Part shown: positions 55,785 through 64,000 of the stretch, piece after piece
Position numbering within the stretch: position 1 is the first letter of the stretch
Layout of the letters: every line of letters begins with the position of its first letter
Program-made: the position numbers and the translations under genes
From: Paenibacillus oceani
GTDB taxonomy: Bacteria; Bacillota; Bacilli; Paenibacillales; NBRC-103111
Length of the DNA stretch: 64,000 nucleotides
Direction of reading: 5' to 3'
NCBI RefSeq assembly: GCF_014705615.1
Contig: NZ_JACXJA010000054.1
Span: 1-64,000, forward strand
Notes under the pieces: generated by a model
Databases searched by the model: none
Told to the model about the DNA's origin: nothing
What the model saw: the letters and a program-made list of their open reading frames with translations, nothing else

Positions 55785-56336
55785 TTACTTGCGGGGTAAA
55801 ACGATGGAAGCCACGATCTCGTCGGCAAGAGGTACTAGAACGGCATTGTCCGGTTTCGGCAGCTGATCGAACAGCAGAGACTCGCCGACTTCCATCTGGC
55901 TGACGTCTACTGCAATCGTGGCAGGAATGTCGCCGGGCAACCCTTCCACTTCCATGTGCGTCTCTTGAACGGACAGTACGCCGCCCCTAGTAACTCCGGC
56001 CGGAGTGCCGACGAATTCCAACGGCACTTTCATCCGGATGATCTCGTCCATTCGGACGCGAAGGAAATCGGCATGCACCCAGTCCCGTGTAACCGGGTCC
56101 CGCTGCACGTGCTTTAGCATAACCGGTACCTTCTGGTTGCCGTCGATATTCAGATCGACGATCTCGGAACGTCCGGTTCTGATCCACTTTCCAAACTGCT
56201 TGGAGGAGATTTGAATCATATCGGAAGCGGCCTCCAGGCCGAATACGACGCACGGAAGATTGCCGGCTTGACGCAGTTGCTTCAAGCGGGAACGGTTCAT
56301 GGATACTCTCGATTGTGCTTCAAAACATAGTCTCAT
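55785..56336 (-). CDS. rplY: 50S ribosomal protein L25 / general stress protein Ctc
   Basis: This 183-residue protein is the long (TL5/Ctc) form of ribosomal protein L25, which binds 5S rRNA. The N-terminal domain holds RLKQLRQAGNLPCVVFGLE and RDWVHADFLRVRMDEIIRMKVPLEFVG. The C-terminal beta domain has GDIPATIAVDVSQMEVGESLLFDQLPKP. Start ATG follows TCGAGGAGTTGTACAACC. It is usually stress-inducible (SigB in Bacillus). It overlaps nothing and converges on the TSUP gene. Confidence 0.9.
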   Translation of the reverse strand: MRLCFEAQSRVSMNRSRLKQLRQAGNLPCVVFGLEAASDMIQISSKQFGKWIRTGRSEIVDLNIDGNQKVPVMLKHVQRDPVTRDWVHADFLRVRMDEIIRMKVPLEFVGTPAGVTRGGVLSVQETHMEVEGLPGDIPATIAVDVSQMEVGESLLFDQLPKPDNAVLVPLADEIVASIVLPRK

Positions 56337-56372
56337 GGTTGTACAACTCCTCGATTAATAGGTTATAGGCGG

Positions 56373-56582
56373 CTAGGGCTCGTGTATGCCCACATTGCCG
56401 GAATCGGTCTTGTAAACGACTAAAATATAACTTCTTTGTTCGGCTGTATCATGGTACTGCTGCAAACCGGTGCAGTATTTGATATCCACCACTTGTTCCT
56501 CCCGCAGCTTCGCCAAAAACTCATTGGCCCGCTTCTCCGCGGAGATGTGGTTGCTATCCAGAAATTCTTTCACTTGAATCAT
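56373..56582 (-). CDS. Cse60-like sporulation protein
   Basis: This 69-residue protein reads MIQVKEFLDSNHISAEKRAN, then FLAKLREEQVVDIKYCTG and YILVVYK, resembling the Bacillus Cse60/YTAL-type small sporulation protein (short, with EQVVDIKY in the middle). ATG at 56582 is placed seven bases after GGGAGG and is preferred to one two codons earlier. It lies just upstream of L25 on the same strand. Identification rests on short motifs. Confidence 0.6.
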   Translation of the reverse strand: MIQVKEFLDSNHISAEKRANEFLAKLREEQVVDIKYCTGLQQYHDTAEQRSYILVVYKTDSGNVGIHEP

Positions 56583-57235
56583 ACGCATTCCTCCCTTATG
56601 TTCCGCCGGCCGCCCGGGCTAACGGACATTCGCCAACTATCGGCAATTCCATTCGGAAAGCCGTCCGGCCGTGCTTCCACGACGCCGAAAACTAACCATT
56701 AAATGTCAACTGCCTCGTATATGCACGAAGGCACCTCGCCCTGATGAGCGAAATGCCTTTGTTAGATGAATTGTACCATAACAGGTACAGCATATCAACT
56801 TTGCCTGATATTAACATTAAATGTTAAGCCGTTCAATAAAAGGGTTCGCGGCGGGAGGGATTTCTGAAATGTGCGTATGCAAACGGCAGGTTTGATGGGA
56901 TCTTTGGTACTAGTATGAAATGGCATGTACGAATTGGTGGCCGGATGATCCGTAAAGAATAACGACTTTTGAAGCGGTTCAGTGTAATCTCCCAAAATTG
57001 TAGATTAAGGGGAGGGACGTAAAAGTGAGAAGTGCGTGCTGAGGGTGATTGTCGGCTGGTAATTACTTCTGCTGTCTGGATAGTGGTTGTTATCTCGTAC
57101 CAATTCCTGTAAGATAGTACTAATCTGACTTCTGACCGGTCGTAAAGCATACGCCGCCTCATTCCGTAACATGTACGGGGTGAAGCGGTTTTTTGCATTT
57201 TTCGGACTAGAGAGAAGTGTGAAAGGAGGAGGAGC
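56583..57235. other. Intergenic region with related TTAACATTAAATGTTAA-type sites
   Basis: TTAACATT-A-AATGTTAA (56811-56827) is a perfect 8-1-8 palindrome. A related site shares CATTAAATGT at 56697-56706, 113 bases away. Between them, GGCA (56729-56733 region) and TGCC at 56754-56758 form a hairpin. No gene is called. The frames on the minus strand across 56795-57331 show no protein character. Confidence 0.4.
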
Positions 57236-57901
57236 ATGGTTTTTGACAAACAATTTGCTGCATTTGTTGACTACCATGTACGCTGTGAAAACGCTGAAGA
57301 AAGAAAGCGGAGGATCGCCGGGCTTGGACACGCGGAACGGTTATTTTTACAGGAGGTATGGTGGCCTGCGGTCGGCAGCTTTGAATACGTGCATCCGGAG
57401 TATGAAGTGTCCGATTTTAAGGACGGCACGCGATTTCTCGACTTTGCGTATATCCGTTTCCCGCTGAGGATATGCTTCGAAATCGATGGATACGGTCCGC
57501 ACTCGCGGGACCTATCCAGATGGCAGTTTGCCGATCAGTTGATGCGGCAAAATCATTTGATATTCGACGGATGGCGTGTCATCCGGTTCTCCTACGACGA
57601 TATAGCGGAGAAGCCGAGGCGCTGCCAGCAGCTCATTCAGCAACTGATCGGGAGTTGGTTCGGCAGCGGCAGACAGCCGGCAGCTTTGACCGCCACGGAG
57701 CACAAAATCGTCCGGTATGCGATCGGCAGGCAAGCCCCGTTCTCCCCGGCCGAGGCCAGCGCAGCGGCGGGTGTCAGCGAACGGCAAACCAGAACATTGC
57801 TCCACCGTCTATTGGGCAACGGAGTTCTGGTGCCGGTATCCGGCGGTAAGCGGATTCGCACCTACATGCTGAATGAGGACAGCAAGAAACTATTTTTGTA
57901 G
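57236..57901 (+). CDS. Endonuclease-fold protein with C-terminal helix-turn-helix
   Basis: This 221-residue protein has a DUF559/Vsr-like restriction-endonuclease core: the acidic residue in FLDFAYIRFPLRICFEIDGYG near 68-88, followed by HSRDLSRWQFADQLMRQNHLIFDGWRVIRFSYDDI. These match the D...ExD and QxxR-like pattern of PDDEXK nucleases. Residues 165-221 form a winged helix (PAEASAAAGVSERQTRTLLHRLLGNGVLVPV). AAAGGAGGAGGAGC precedes the ATG. It stands alone between repeat-rich regions. A role in DNA repair, defence or a mobile element is possible; none is shown. Confidence 0.7.
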   Translation: MVFDKQFAAFVDYHVRCENAEERKRRIAGLGHAERLFLQEVWWPAVGSFEYVHPEYEVSDFKDGTRFLDFAYIRFPLRICFEIDGYGPHSRDLSRWQFADQLMRQNHLIFDGWRVIRFSYDDIAEKPRRCQQLIQQLIGSWFGSGRQPAALTATEHKIVRYAIGRQAPFSPAEASAAAGVSERQTRTLLHRLLGNGVLVPVSGGKRIRTYMLNEDSKKLFL

Positions 57902-57917
57902 GGGGGATGGGATTACC

Positions 57918-58099
57918 GGAAGAGAGACTTCCGCTATTGTGACTGAAACCGTCGGGAGTAGCGGATAGCGGAACTTTTAATTCCGTTATTTGCGGAGATT
58001 GGGAGGGAATATGGGGATTTCGTCAATTTAAAGGAACTAAAACTTCCGCTATTAACCATAAAAAAGCTCCGCTGATGATTTAACGGAAGTAAAACTTCC
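57918..58099. repeat. Four copies of a GGAA(N)7TTCC inverted-repeat motif
   Basis: Near-identical 15-base inverted repeats occur at 57918, 57970, 58033 and 58085: GGAAGAGAGACTTCC, GGAACTTTTAATTCC, GGAACTAAAACTTCC and GGAAGTAAAACTTCC. Most are followed by CGCTA or CGTTA. The spacing is 52, 63 and 52 bases. They fill the gap right after the endonuclease-like gene and are non-coding. Confidence 0.85.
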
Positions 58100-58498
58100 T
58101 CTAACCAATTTGTGGGAAGAACTAAACAAGGAAATAGCAATAAATGTGAGGGGGAAGGAACAAAATGGGGAGGGAGGGTAGAAGCGTCAGTGCTAGGCGT
58201 CAATGACGTGGCGAGAGGACCCATGAGGCCGCGGATTCGATCGCCCAGGGCGGACAGAAGATGTCCCGTAAAAAAGAACCTTCCCCCACCAAAAGTGGGA
58301 GCAGGTTCCGTTTCGGTTTATGCGGTAAACCGGCGGTTATTCGATTGCTAGCGATTGATTCGATTACTGGATTAATGGATTACTTGATTTCTTTCGACCT
58401 GCTGGAATGGCTTGAAATTAGTTTGCAGTGACTTGCGTTAAATCGCAATGCTTGCTAAATCGCAATTTAACGCGGCCTAACCATTAACCATTAACCCC
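58100..58498. other. Intergenic region before murQ, low-complexity
   Basis: A hairpin CCCAC/GTGGG at 58289-58304 and short direct repeats (TAAATCGCAAT twice near 58436-58470, ATTAACC-like words near 58485) are visible. No gene or clear terminator is seen. Confidence 0.35.
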
Positions 58499-59413
58499 TC
58501 ATTCGCCCCGGCCTGTCGGCTGGACGGCGCCGCGGACGAATCCGCCGCTTTGCTCGAGGAGCGCAGCCGCTCCATCCTTGTCCACGCCGGCGAGGATCAT
58601 GACGATGGCCTTCTTCACATGGCCGCCGGACAAGCGATACGCTTCGTCGATCTCATCCTGCGTCGCCTGCGTCGCCATGCCGATAATCCGCTTCGCGCGG
58701 TAGACGAGCTTCTCGTTGGACGGCTGCAGATCGACCATCAGGTTGCCGTATACTTTGCCGATCCGGATCATCGCCGTCGTCGTCAGCGTGTTCAGGACGA
58801 GCTTCTGGGCCGTTCCCGCCTTCAGCCGGGTGGAACCGAGAATAACTTCCGGTCCGACGACCGCTTCAATCATCAGATCGGCGATATCGACCATCGGCGT
58901 ATGGTGGTTGTTGCACAAGCCTACGACGGAAGCGCCCAGCGCTTTGGCCCGTTTCATGGCGCCCAGCACATAAGGCGTCCGGCCGCTGGCGGCGATGCCT
59001 ACGACGGTGTCGTTAGGCCCGACTCCGTGTTCGTCCATATCGGAAGCGCCCAGCTCCACATTGTCCTCGGCGCCTTCCACCGCAGTTTGGATCGCGGCGG
59101 ACCCGCCGGCGATAATACCTACGACGAGCGAAGGATCGGTGCCGAACGTCGGCGGACATTCGCTGGCGTCCAGGATACCGAGCCTTCCGCTCGTCCCTGC
59201 TCCGACGTAGAGAAGTCTGCCGCCGCTGCGGAACGATTGAATGATCAGGTCGGCCGCCGCAGCGATTTGCGGAGTCAACTGACGAAGCGCCTCCGCGATC
59301 AAGCGATCTTCCTGATTGATCAGCTTGACGATGTCTTCCGTCGGCAGCCGGTCGATTTCTCTCGTCCGCTCATTCGCTTGTTCGGTTGTCAGTTCGTTCA
59401 GCAAATTGCTCAT
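58499..59413 (-). CDS. murQ: N-acetylmuramic acid 6-phosphate etherase
   Basis: This 304-residue SIS-domain enzyme splits MurNAc-6-phosphate into GlcNAc-6-phosphate and lactate for peptidoglycan recycling. Visible are GGRLLYVGAGTSGRLGILDASECPPTFGTDP near 54-84, AVEGAEDNVELGASDM near 107, VGIAASGRTPYVLGAM near 134-149 and LGSTRLKAGTAQKLVLN near 191. ATG at 59413 follows AGGGG and is preferred to an N-terminal extension that would run into the upstream kinase gene. It follows the kinase by 14 bases and is co-transcribed. Confidence 0.95.
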   Translation of the reverse strand: MSNLLNELTTEQANERTREIDRLPTEDIVKLINQEDRLIAEALRQLTPQIAAAADLIIQSFRSGGRLLYVGAGTSGRLGILDASECPPTFGTDPSLVVGIIAGGSAAIQTAVEGAEDNVELGASDMDEHGVGPNDTVVGIAASGRTPYVLGAMKRAKALGASVVGLCNNHHTPMVDIADLMIEAVVGPEVILGSTRLKAGTAQKLVLNTLTTTAMIRIGKVYGNLMVDLQPSNEKLVYRAKRIIGMATQATQDEIDEAYRLSGGHVKKAIVMILAGVDKDGAAALLEQSGGFVRGAVQPTGRGE

Positions 59414-59427
59414 GAAGATGGCCCCTT

Positions 59428-60375
59428 TTATTGGTTTTGTCCCAGCTGCCGCCAGGCTAGAAGCGCAGCGCCGTAAGCCGGCTTCCTGGCGGACGGATGG
59501 AGCGATACGTGCGGATAAAATCGGCCGAGGCCGTCCCGGAACGTACCAGCAAACCGCTTGGAATAAGTAAAGATCGATCCTGTGGTGACGAGATCGCACC
59601 GCTCGAACCATGGATCTTTTCGCACAAGCGCTGCAGCCGACACAGAAAGATCCATAGCTGCGGCATCCAGAATGCTGCCCGCCGTCACATCGCCCGCTTC
59701 GTCGGCCCGGATACAGAGCTCGGCGAATTTGGCGATATCGTGCTTTTTCAGATGCGGCTGGTAAATGTACGTCCGCAGATCGGTGATCGCGCTTAGCCCG
59801 TATGCTTGAACGATGCTCTCGGTCAGCAAGGTCGGAGGTTCAATTCCGTCATGACTCCGCATGGCCGCGCGCAGTGTGCGAATCCCGATATCATAGCCGC
59901 TGCCTTCGTCGCCCAGCAGATGCCCCCAGCCGCCCACGCGGAATTTCCGGCGGTCTCCGGTGAGGCCGAAAACGATCGACCCGGTGCCGGATATAACGAT
60001 AATGCCGCGATCGTCCTGAAGCGTCGCCATTAACGCAATTTGCGCGTCATTGTTCATAAAGGTGCTGAACGACAATTGATTTTCATTCCGGTACGATTCC
60101 ATAAAGGAAAGAAACCGTCCGCGTTCTTCCTCCGTATCCACGCCTGCGAGGCCGAGGCAGACGGCGGCACATTCCATGCCCTTCGTCTCGCGGAGGGAAA
60201 ATACCCGATCCAGCAGCAAGCCCATATTACGCGTGGCCTGCTCGAAGGAAACGGCGTGGGGATTGGTCGATTCCACCGTTAAGTTTCTCCATTCCTGACC
60301 TTGCTCGGTCAGAACGACCGCTTCTGTTTTGGTGCCTCCACCGTCGATTCCTATTACGTACCGCACCGTGCTCAC
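59428..60375 (-). CDS. BadF/BadG-family N-acetylhexosamine kinase (MurK/NagK-like)
   Basis: This 315-residue ASKHA-fold kinase has phosphate-binding YVIGIDGGGTKTEAVVL at 6-22, the second motif IIVISGTGSIVFGL near 124-137 and GGWGHLLGDEGSGYDIG near 147-163. Relatives phosphorylate GlcNAc or MurNAc. Directly upstream of murQ, it most likely makes MurNAc-6-phosphate for it. The GTG start has a weak site (GGGTGAG overlaps). It is divergent from a sugar ABC operon that may import the substrate. Confidence 0.88.
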   Translation of the reverse strand: MSTVRYVIGIDGGGTKTEAVVLTEQGQEWRNLTVESTNPHAVSFEQATRNMGLLLDRVFSLRETKGMECAAVCLGLAGVDTEEERGRFLSFMESYRNENQLSFSTFMNNDAQIALMATLQDDRGIIVISGTGSIVFGLTGDRRKFRVGGWGHLLGDEGSGYDIGIRTLRAAMRSHDGIEPPTLLTESIVQAYGLSAITDLRTYIYQPHLKKHDIAKFAELCIRADEAGDVTAGSILDAAAMDLSVSAAALVRKDPWFERCDLVTTGSIFTYSKRFAGTFRDGLGRFYPHVSLHPSARKPAYGAALLAWRQLGQNQ

Positions 60376-60678
60376 CCGCTTACATAAAGGTTGTAAGGTT
60401 GTTCTCTAAAGAAAAGGTTATGCGGTTATCCGCAAAAATAGAGAGGAATAAGTTCCGCTCCCGGTGCAGCCGGATCAGCCGGCCGTCGAAGTTGCTGCGA
60501 TTGGATTTGCGTTACATGTAGTATGGTCCGGCTTCATAGGAAACATGATTTCCTGACTGTTAAGCGTCTCCTGATCGGAGTTATAGACAAACACTCCCCT
60601 GTATATCCAGCGGAATAGTTCAAGTATAAGAGAATGTCATGATTTTGTAAATAAAATTTATCGTATATTAAAAAATTG

Positions 60679-60707
60679 TTGAAATATTATTTCCTAGGCG
60701 ATATAAT
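60679..60707 (+). promoter_or_regulatory. SigA-type promoter for the sugar ABC operon
   Basis: TTGAAA (60679-60684) and a perfect TATAAT (60702-60707) with 17 bases between them, about 240 bases before the binding-protein gene. Confidence 0.82.
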
Positions 60708-60715
60708 AAAAAATG

Positions 60716-60729
60716 TGGAAGCGATAACA
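60716..60729 (+). promoter_or_regulatory. CcpA cre-like operator just after the promoter
   Basis: TGGAAGCGATAACA matches the catabolite-repression consensus TGWAANCGNTNWCA at 13 of 14 positions (only the third base differs). It lies at about +2 to +15 of the promoter, a place where CcpA usually represses. Binding is inferred. Confidence 0.6.
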
Positions 60730-60948
60730 TCCATATGGCAGCAATGACCCGCTGAAAGCGTCCAGCATGGACGTACGCGCAAGCCGGCATAGAAGTCTCC
60801 GAGATCGATTTTAAGAAGAGCGGTTCGATCGGCCGTTATCTTTAGGATGCCCGGGAAACATTTATGAATAACATGCCGAGTGCGATGCAAACTACAACGG
60901 AGGCTGCCAAAGCTAATACTACGACCATTTTACAAGGGGGAACGTGAA

Positions 60949-62334
60949 ATGAAGTTCAACAAGTGGCTTTCCATCGCGATGATTTTCGTATTCGTCATCG
61001 TAGCTGCTGCATGCGGCAAAAAAGAAGAGCCGGCTCCCGGGGCGGGCGGTAACACAGAGCAGAAGCAGGATACAACGCCGGATACCGTTAAGGTATGGAC
61101 ATATCCCGTTCACGGCAAATATGAAGACGACATAAAAGTGCTGATTTCCGAATTCAATAAAACATATCCTCACATCAAAGTGGAGTACGAAGTACTGTCT
61201 TGGGCGGAAGGTCCGAAGAAATTCGACGTCGCTCTTAATGCGGGGAACCCGCCCGATCTGTACTTCGGCGGTATGAACGGCCAATACGTAAATACAGGTC
61301 TCGCGCTGCCGATCGACAGCTACTTGACCGACGAGATCAAGAAGGACTTCCTCCCGGGCACGCTGGACACGATGAAGTTCGGCGGCAAACAATACGGCTT
61401 GCCGTTGTACCAGTCGCTGTGGGGATGGGGCGCGAACAAGCGCATTCTGGACGAAGCGGGCATCGATTACAAGAAAATTCAGGACAACGGCTGGACGTGG
61501 GAAGAGTTCCTGAGCGTTTCCAAAAAATTAAACAAAACGCTGCCTGACGGCACTCAGCAATATGCGCTTGTAACGGACGGAACGTCCCTGGACTTCCTCG
61601 ACATGGTTACTCGCAATGCAGGACTGGTTGATGCTGTTGACGAGAAGGGCAACTTCATCTGGAACGACAATAAAATTACCGATGCTTTGAAATTCATCAA
61701 CACGCTCGTAAAAGACGGCTATATGCCGAAAGAAACCGTGGCGCTCGCTCCTGCGAAACGTACGGAAATGTTCTACGCGGGTCAAGCCGCTATTATTTCC
61801 AAAGCGATCCCGTATTACGACGTGATGATCGCCAACCGCAACAAAGATATCGACGCCGGCAAAGTAAAAGGCGAGAAAATCGAGTACATCCAGCTTCCGG
61901 TTCCTCATTCCCCGGCCGTTTCCGGCTATGGCGTGACAACAGGCGGCGGAGAAGGCTACATCGCATTTACGCAAAAAGGACAAACCAACGAGCAGCACAA
62001 GAAAAATACGTTCCTTGTTCTGGATTCCTTGACCGGCGCGCTGGCGGGCAACTCCGCTAACGAATTGTGCCTGCCGTTCGTACGGACGTCCCAAGCCAAA
62101 GCGTTCGAAGGCAAAGGACTGGCGAAAGAAGTCAACTTTAACGTATCCAAAAAAATGCGTGAAACGCTTGCTCCGCAAGTAGCGCTCACCATCGACGTGG
62201 ACAAAGCGGCCAAGCTGAAGCAATACCGTGAGCAAGTGCAAAAGCCGAACTTCCAGGCGCTGCTGGCCGGCGAGAAAACGCCTGAAGCGGTAGCGGAAGA
62301 TCTGAAAACGAAAGGGCAGCAAATGCTGCGATAA
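60949..62334 (+). CDS. Sugar ABC transporter substrate-binding lipoprotein
   Basis: This 461-residue family-1 solute-binding protein has a lipoprotein signal (IAMIFVFVIVAAACGKKEE, Cys near 22) and a low-complexity linker, then TVKVWTYPVHGKYEDDIKVLISEFNKTYPHIKVEYE. GNPPDLYFGG and KQYGLPLYQSLWGWGANKRILDEAGI are typical. ATG at 60949 follows AAGGGGG and is preferred to a longer frame. It starts an operon with two permeases and is divergent from murQ and a kinase, suggesting an amino sugar or muropeptide-derived ligand. Confidence 0.92.
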   Translation: MKFNKWLSIAMIFVFVIVAAACGKKEEPAPGAGGNTEQKQDTTPDTVKVWTYPVHGKYEDDIKVLISEFNKTYPHIKVEYEVLSWAEGPKKFDVALNAGNPPDLYFGGMNGQYVNTGLALPIDSYLTDEIKKDFLPGTLDTMKFGGKQYGLPLYQSLWGWGANKRILDEAGIDYKKIQDNGWTWEEFLSVSKKLNKTLPDGTQQYALVTDGTSLDFLDMVTRNAGLVDAVDEKGNFIWNDNKITDALKFINTLVKDGYMPKETVALAPAKRTEMFYAGQAAIISKAIPYYDVMIANRNKDIDAGKVKGEKIEYIQLPVPHSPAVSGYGVTTGGGEGYIAFTQKGQTNEQHKKNTFLVLDSLTGALAGNSANELCLPFVRTSQAKAFEGKGLAKEVNFNVSKKMRETLAPQVALTIDVDKAAKLKQYREQVQKPNFQALLAGEKTPEAVAEDLKTKGQQMLR

Positions 62335-62485
62335 GACTCGCAAACCGCAAACGAGCGTTAACAGTTGGAACGCCCTGTATGGCAGCATATGGGGCGTTCC
62401 GTTTAACGCCTCGCGAACCATCATTGGTAAAACCGCCCGCTCTCGGCAGGGCGAACGTATGCTTTTTGCAGTCAGGAGGACAGCG

Positions 62486-63415
62486 ATGGATAACCATTCG
62501 GCTCAAGCGATTCCGGGTCCAAAGCCGCCAAATACAAAGTTCGTTCAGTTCTGGAAAGATTACGGCTGGGCGTACTTATTCATTTTGGCCCCGGTGCTGT
62601 TGTTTTTGGTGTTTACGTTATACCCGGTTTTCTCGGCGTTTCTGATGAGTTTCCAGAAGTATAACGTCATGCAGTCCAAGTGGATCGGCTTCGACAACTA
62701 TTCGTACATGATCTCGGACAACGTGTTCTGGAAATCGATCAAAAACACCGTCATTTTCACAATCGGGACAGTTCCGATCAATATCATCATCACATTTGTG
62801 CTCGCGTTTTTTATTTTCCAGATGAAAAACTCGTGGCAGACGTTTTTTAAAGCTTCCTTGTATTTGCCGGCCGTTGCGTCGGGCGTTACGATCTCGCTCG
62901 TCTGGCTGGCGATTTTCGATCCGACCGCATCCGGTCTTATGAACCGGGTCATCGGTCTGTTCGGGCTCGATCCGGTCGTTTGGCTCGGCCAATCGAACAA
63001 AGCGCTGTTCTCGCTTATGCTGATGAGTTATCTCGGTGCGCACGGCAGCGGCATTATTTTATACCTCGCCGCGATGGGCGGCATTCCGAAATCGCTGTAC
63101 GAAGCGGCGGATATCGACCATGCAAGCGGCTGGGCGAAGTTCAGCAAAATCACGTGGCCGCTGCTGAAGCCGACGACGCTTTATTTGGCGGTTACCGGCG
63201 TCATTACGTCGTTCCAGGTGTTTATCAGCGTATACTTGATGACATCCGGCGGACCGAATTTCGCCACGACGACGATCGCGTATTTGATCTATGAATCGGC
63301 CTTCGTCTTCTACGACTTCGGACTCGCTTCCGCGCAGTCGTTCGTGCTTGCCGGTCTGATCATTATCGTATCGGTCATTCAGTTCAAATACTTCTCGTCG
63401 GACATCGAATATTAA
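62486..63415 (+). CDS. Sugar ABC transporter permease, MalF/UgpA type
   Basis: This 309-residue permease has a basic N-terminal tail of about 27 residues, six hydrophobic segments and the EAA loop IPKSLYEAADIDHASGWAKFSKITWPLLKPT near 202-232. ATG at 62486 follows AGGAGGACAGCG; an upstream in-frame ATG has no ribosome site. It pairs with the next gene in the CUT1 importer. No ATPase gene is seen. Confidence 0.92.
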   Translation: MDNHSAQAIPGPKPPNTKFVQFWKDYGWAYLFILAPVLLFLVFTLYPVFSAFLMSFQKYNVMQSKWIGFDNYSYMISDNVFWKSIKNTVIFTIGTVPINIIITFVLAFFIFQMKNSWQTFFKASLYLPAVASGVTISLVWLAIFDPTASGLMNRVIGLFGLDPVVWLGQSNKALFSLMLMSYLGAHGSGIILYLAAMGGIPKSLYEAADIDHASGWAKFSKITWPLLKPTTLYLAVTGVITSFQVFISVYLMTSGGPNFATTTIAYLIYESAFVFYDFGLASAQSFVLAGLIIIVSVIQFKYFSSDIEY

Positions 63416-63428
63416 GGAGGCGGTCGCT

Positions 63429-64000
63429 ATGTCCAAGCAAGCTAAGGTCATATTCATTAGCATCGCGGCGGCCGTTCTGATGCTCTGGGTGCTGATTACG
63501 GTGATCCCGTTATATTGGATGATTATCGGTTCGTTCCAGGATTCGCAGGCTTCCGCATCGTTCCGTCCGCAGATGTGGCCGGAAATTTGGTCCACGGCCC
63601 CTTATGAGCGGTTTTTCCTCAAAACGAAAGCTTTGCGCTGGCTGTTTAACTCGCTGCTCGTATCGGCTGTCATTACCGTAACCAACCTGTTCTTCGCATC
63701 GCTGGCCGGATATGCGTTCGCGAAGCTGAAGTTCCCGGGCCGCAACTCGATTTTCTGGGTGCTGCTCAGCACGATGATGATTCCGGCTCAAGTTACGCTT
63801 ATTCCTTTGTACGTCCTGGTAATCAACGTGTTCGACCTGGCCGATACGTATACGGCCATCATTCTTCCGTCTATCGTGACCGTCGGTAACATTTTCTTGA
63901 TGAAGCAGTACATGTCGACGCTACCTACTTCGCTTATTCATGCCGCTCGGATCGACGCTTGCAGCGAGTTCGGCATTTTCACGAAAATTATACTGCCTAT
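63429..64000 (+). CDS. Sugar ABC transporter permease, MalG/UgpE type (partial)
   Basis: The window ends inside this gene, so only the N-terminal 190 residues are seen. They include PLYWMIIGSFQDSQ, a hydrophobic core ending AGYAFAKLKFPGRN, MMIPAQVTLIPLYVLV and the start of the EAA loop, PTSLIHAARIDACSEFGIFTKIILP. The start follows AAGGAGGCGGTCGCT, 13 bases after the MalF-type stop. It completes the importer. Confidence 0.9.
   Translation, partial: MSKQAKVIFISIAAAVLMLWVLITVIPLYWMIIGSFQDSQASASFRPQMWPEIWSTAPYERFFLKTKALRWLFNSLLVSAVITVTNLFFASLAGYAFAKLKFPGRNSIFWVLLSTMMIPAQVTLIPLYVLVINVFDLADTYTAIILPSIVTVGNIFLMKQYMSTLPTSLIHAARIDACSEFGIFTKIILP

Larger units (their letters stand above)
60376..60948. 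other. Divergent intergenic region before the ABC operon
   Basis: This 573-base gap holds a strong plus-strand promoter and a cre-like site (see entries) and a leader of about 240 bases before the binding-protein gene. No small gene is convincing. Confidence 0.5.

Overview
The window looks like chromosome of a spore-forming Bacillota, most likely Paenibacillus or a close relative. The reasons are a Bacillus-type SUF cluster, a cotJABC spore-coat operon, a Cse60-like sporulation protein, L25/Ctc, a T-box-controlled aminoacyl-tRNA synthetase, strong GGAGG ribosome sites and many YesM/YesN, AraC and CUT1 sugar-ABC genes. Most of it is GC-rich. Two stretches are visibly AT-rich and look acquired: the exopolysaccharide genes at the left end and a tail-spike-like gene near 16.4-18.1 kb. 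All functions are read from sequence motifs and context; nothing was searched or computed.

Layout. 0-6.7 kb: plus-strand exopolysaccharide operon (pyruvyltransferase, flippase, polymerase, ExoA-like glycosyltransferase, acyltransferase) closed by a terminator. 6.7-9.1 kb: mtnK-mtnA methionine salvage. 9.3-10.8 kb: dps, a 52-residue membrane protein and a DUF1802 protein. 11.1-15.9 kb: sufC-D-S-B with no sufU. 15.9-19.6 kb: AT-rich phage-like island and an NlpC/P60 lipoprotein. 19.6-28.8 kb: housekeeping genes (MoaD-MoaE fusion, YunD-like phosphoesterase, two uppP paralogues, HD-GYP, YfkAB, CNNM/CorC, AI-2E). 29-29.6 kb: acetamidase pseudogene. 29.7-36.5 kb: two-component system divergent from a sugar ABC importer. 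36.5-38.7 kb: low-complexity repeats, cotJABC and a MITE-like element. 38.8-54.3 kb: sugar-catabolism and regulatory genes (PhyH dioxygenase, three AraC regulators, two xylose-isomerase-like TIM barrels, two Gfo/Idh/MocA dehydrogenases, DUF4091) interleaved with an archaeal-type aspS, a WYL regulator and a tandem pair of BtrH-like genes. 54.8-57.9 kb: TSUP permease, L25, Cse60-like protein and a solitary endonuclease-fold/helix-turn-helix protein. 58.5-64 kb: murQ and a sugar kinase divergent from a sugar ABC importer whose last gene runs off the window.

The most unusual signal is upstream of aspS (minus strand, 43.3-42.86 kb). A T-box leader with an Asp (GAC) specifier is followed, after its terminator, by a short reading frame with a near-ideal Shine-Dalgarno. 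It begins MDDGDDDNDDNNNFNF and overlaps the aspS start in another frame. Because the enzyme looks like the non-discriminating kind that charges both tRNA-Asp and tRNA-Asn, an Asp/Asn-codon leader peptide could be a second layer of control. Other points worth checking are a riboswitch-like hairpin switch before the CNNM gene, a MoaD-MoaE fusion that needs cleavage, the missing sufU, two copies of a ~160-bp MITE-like element, and several repeat families.
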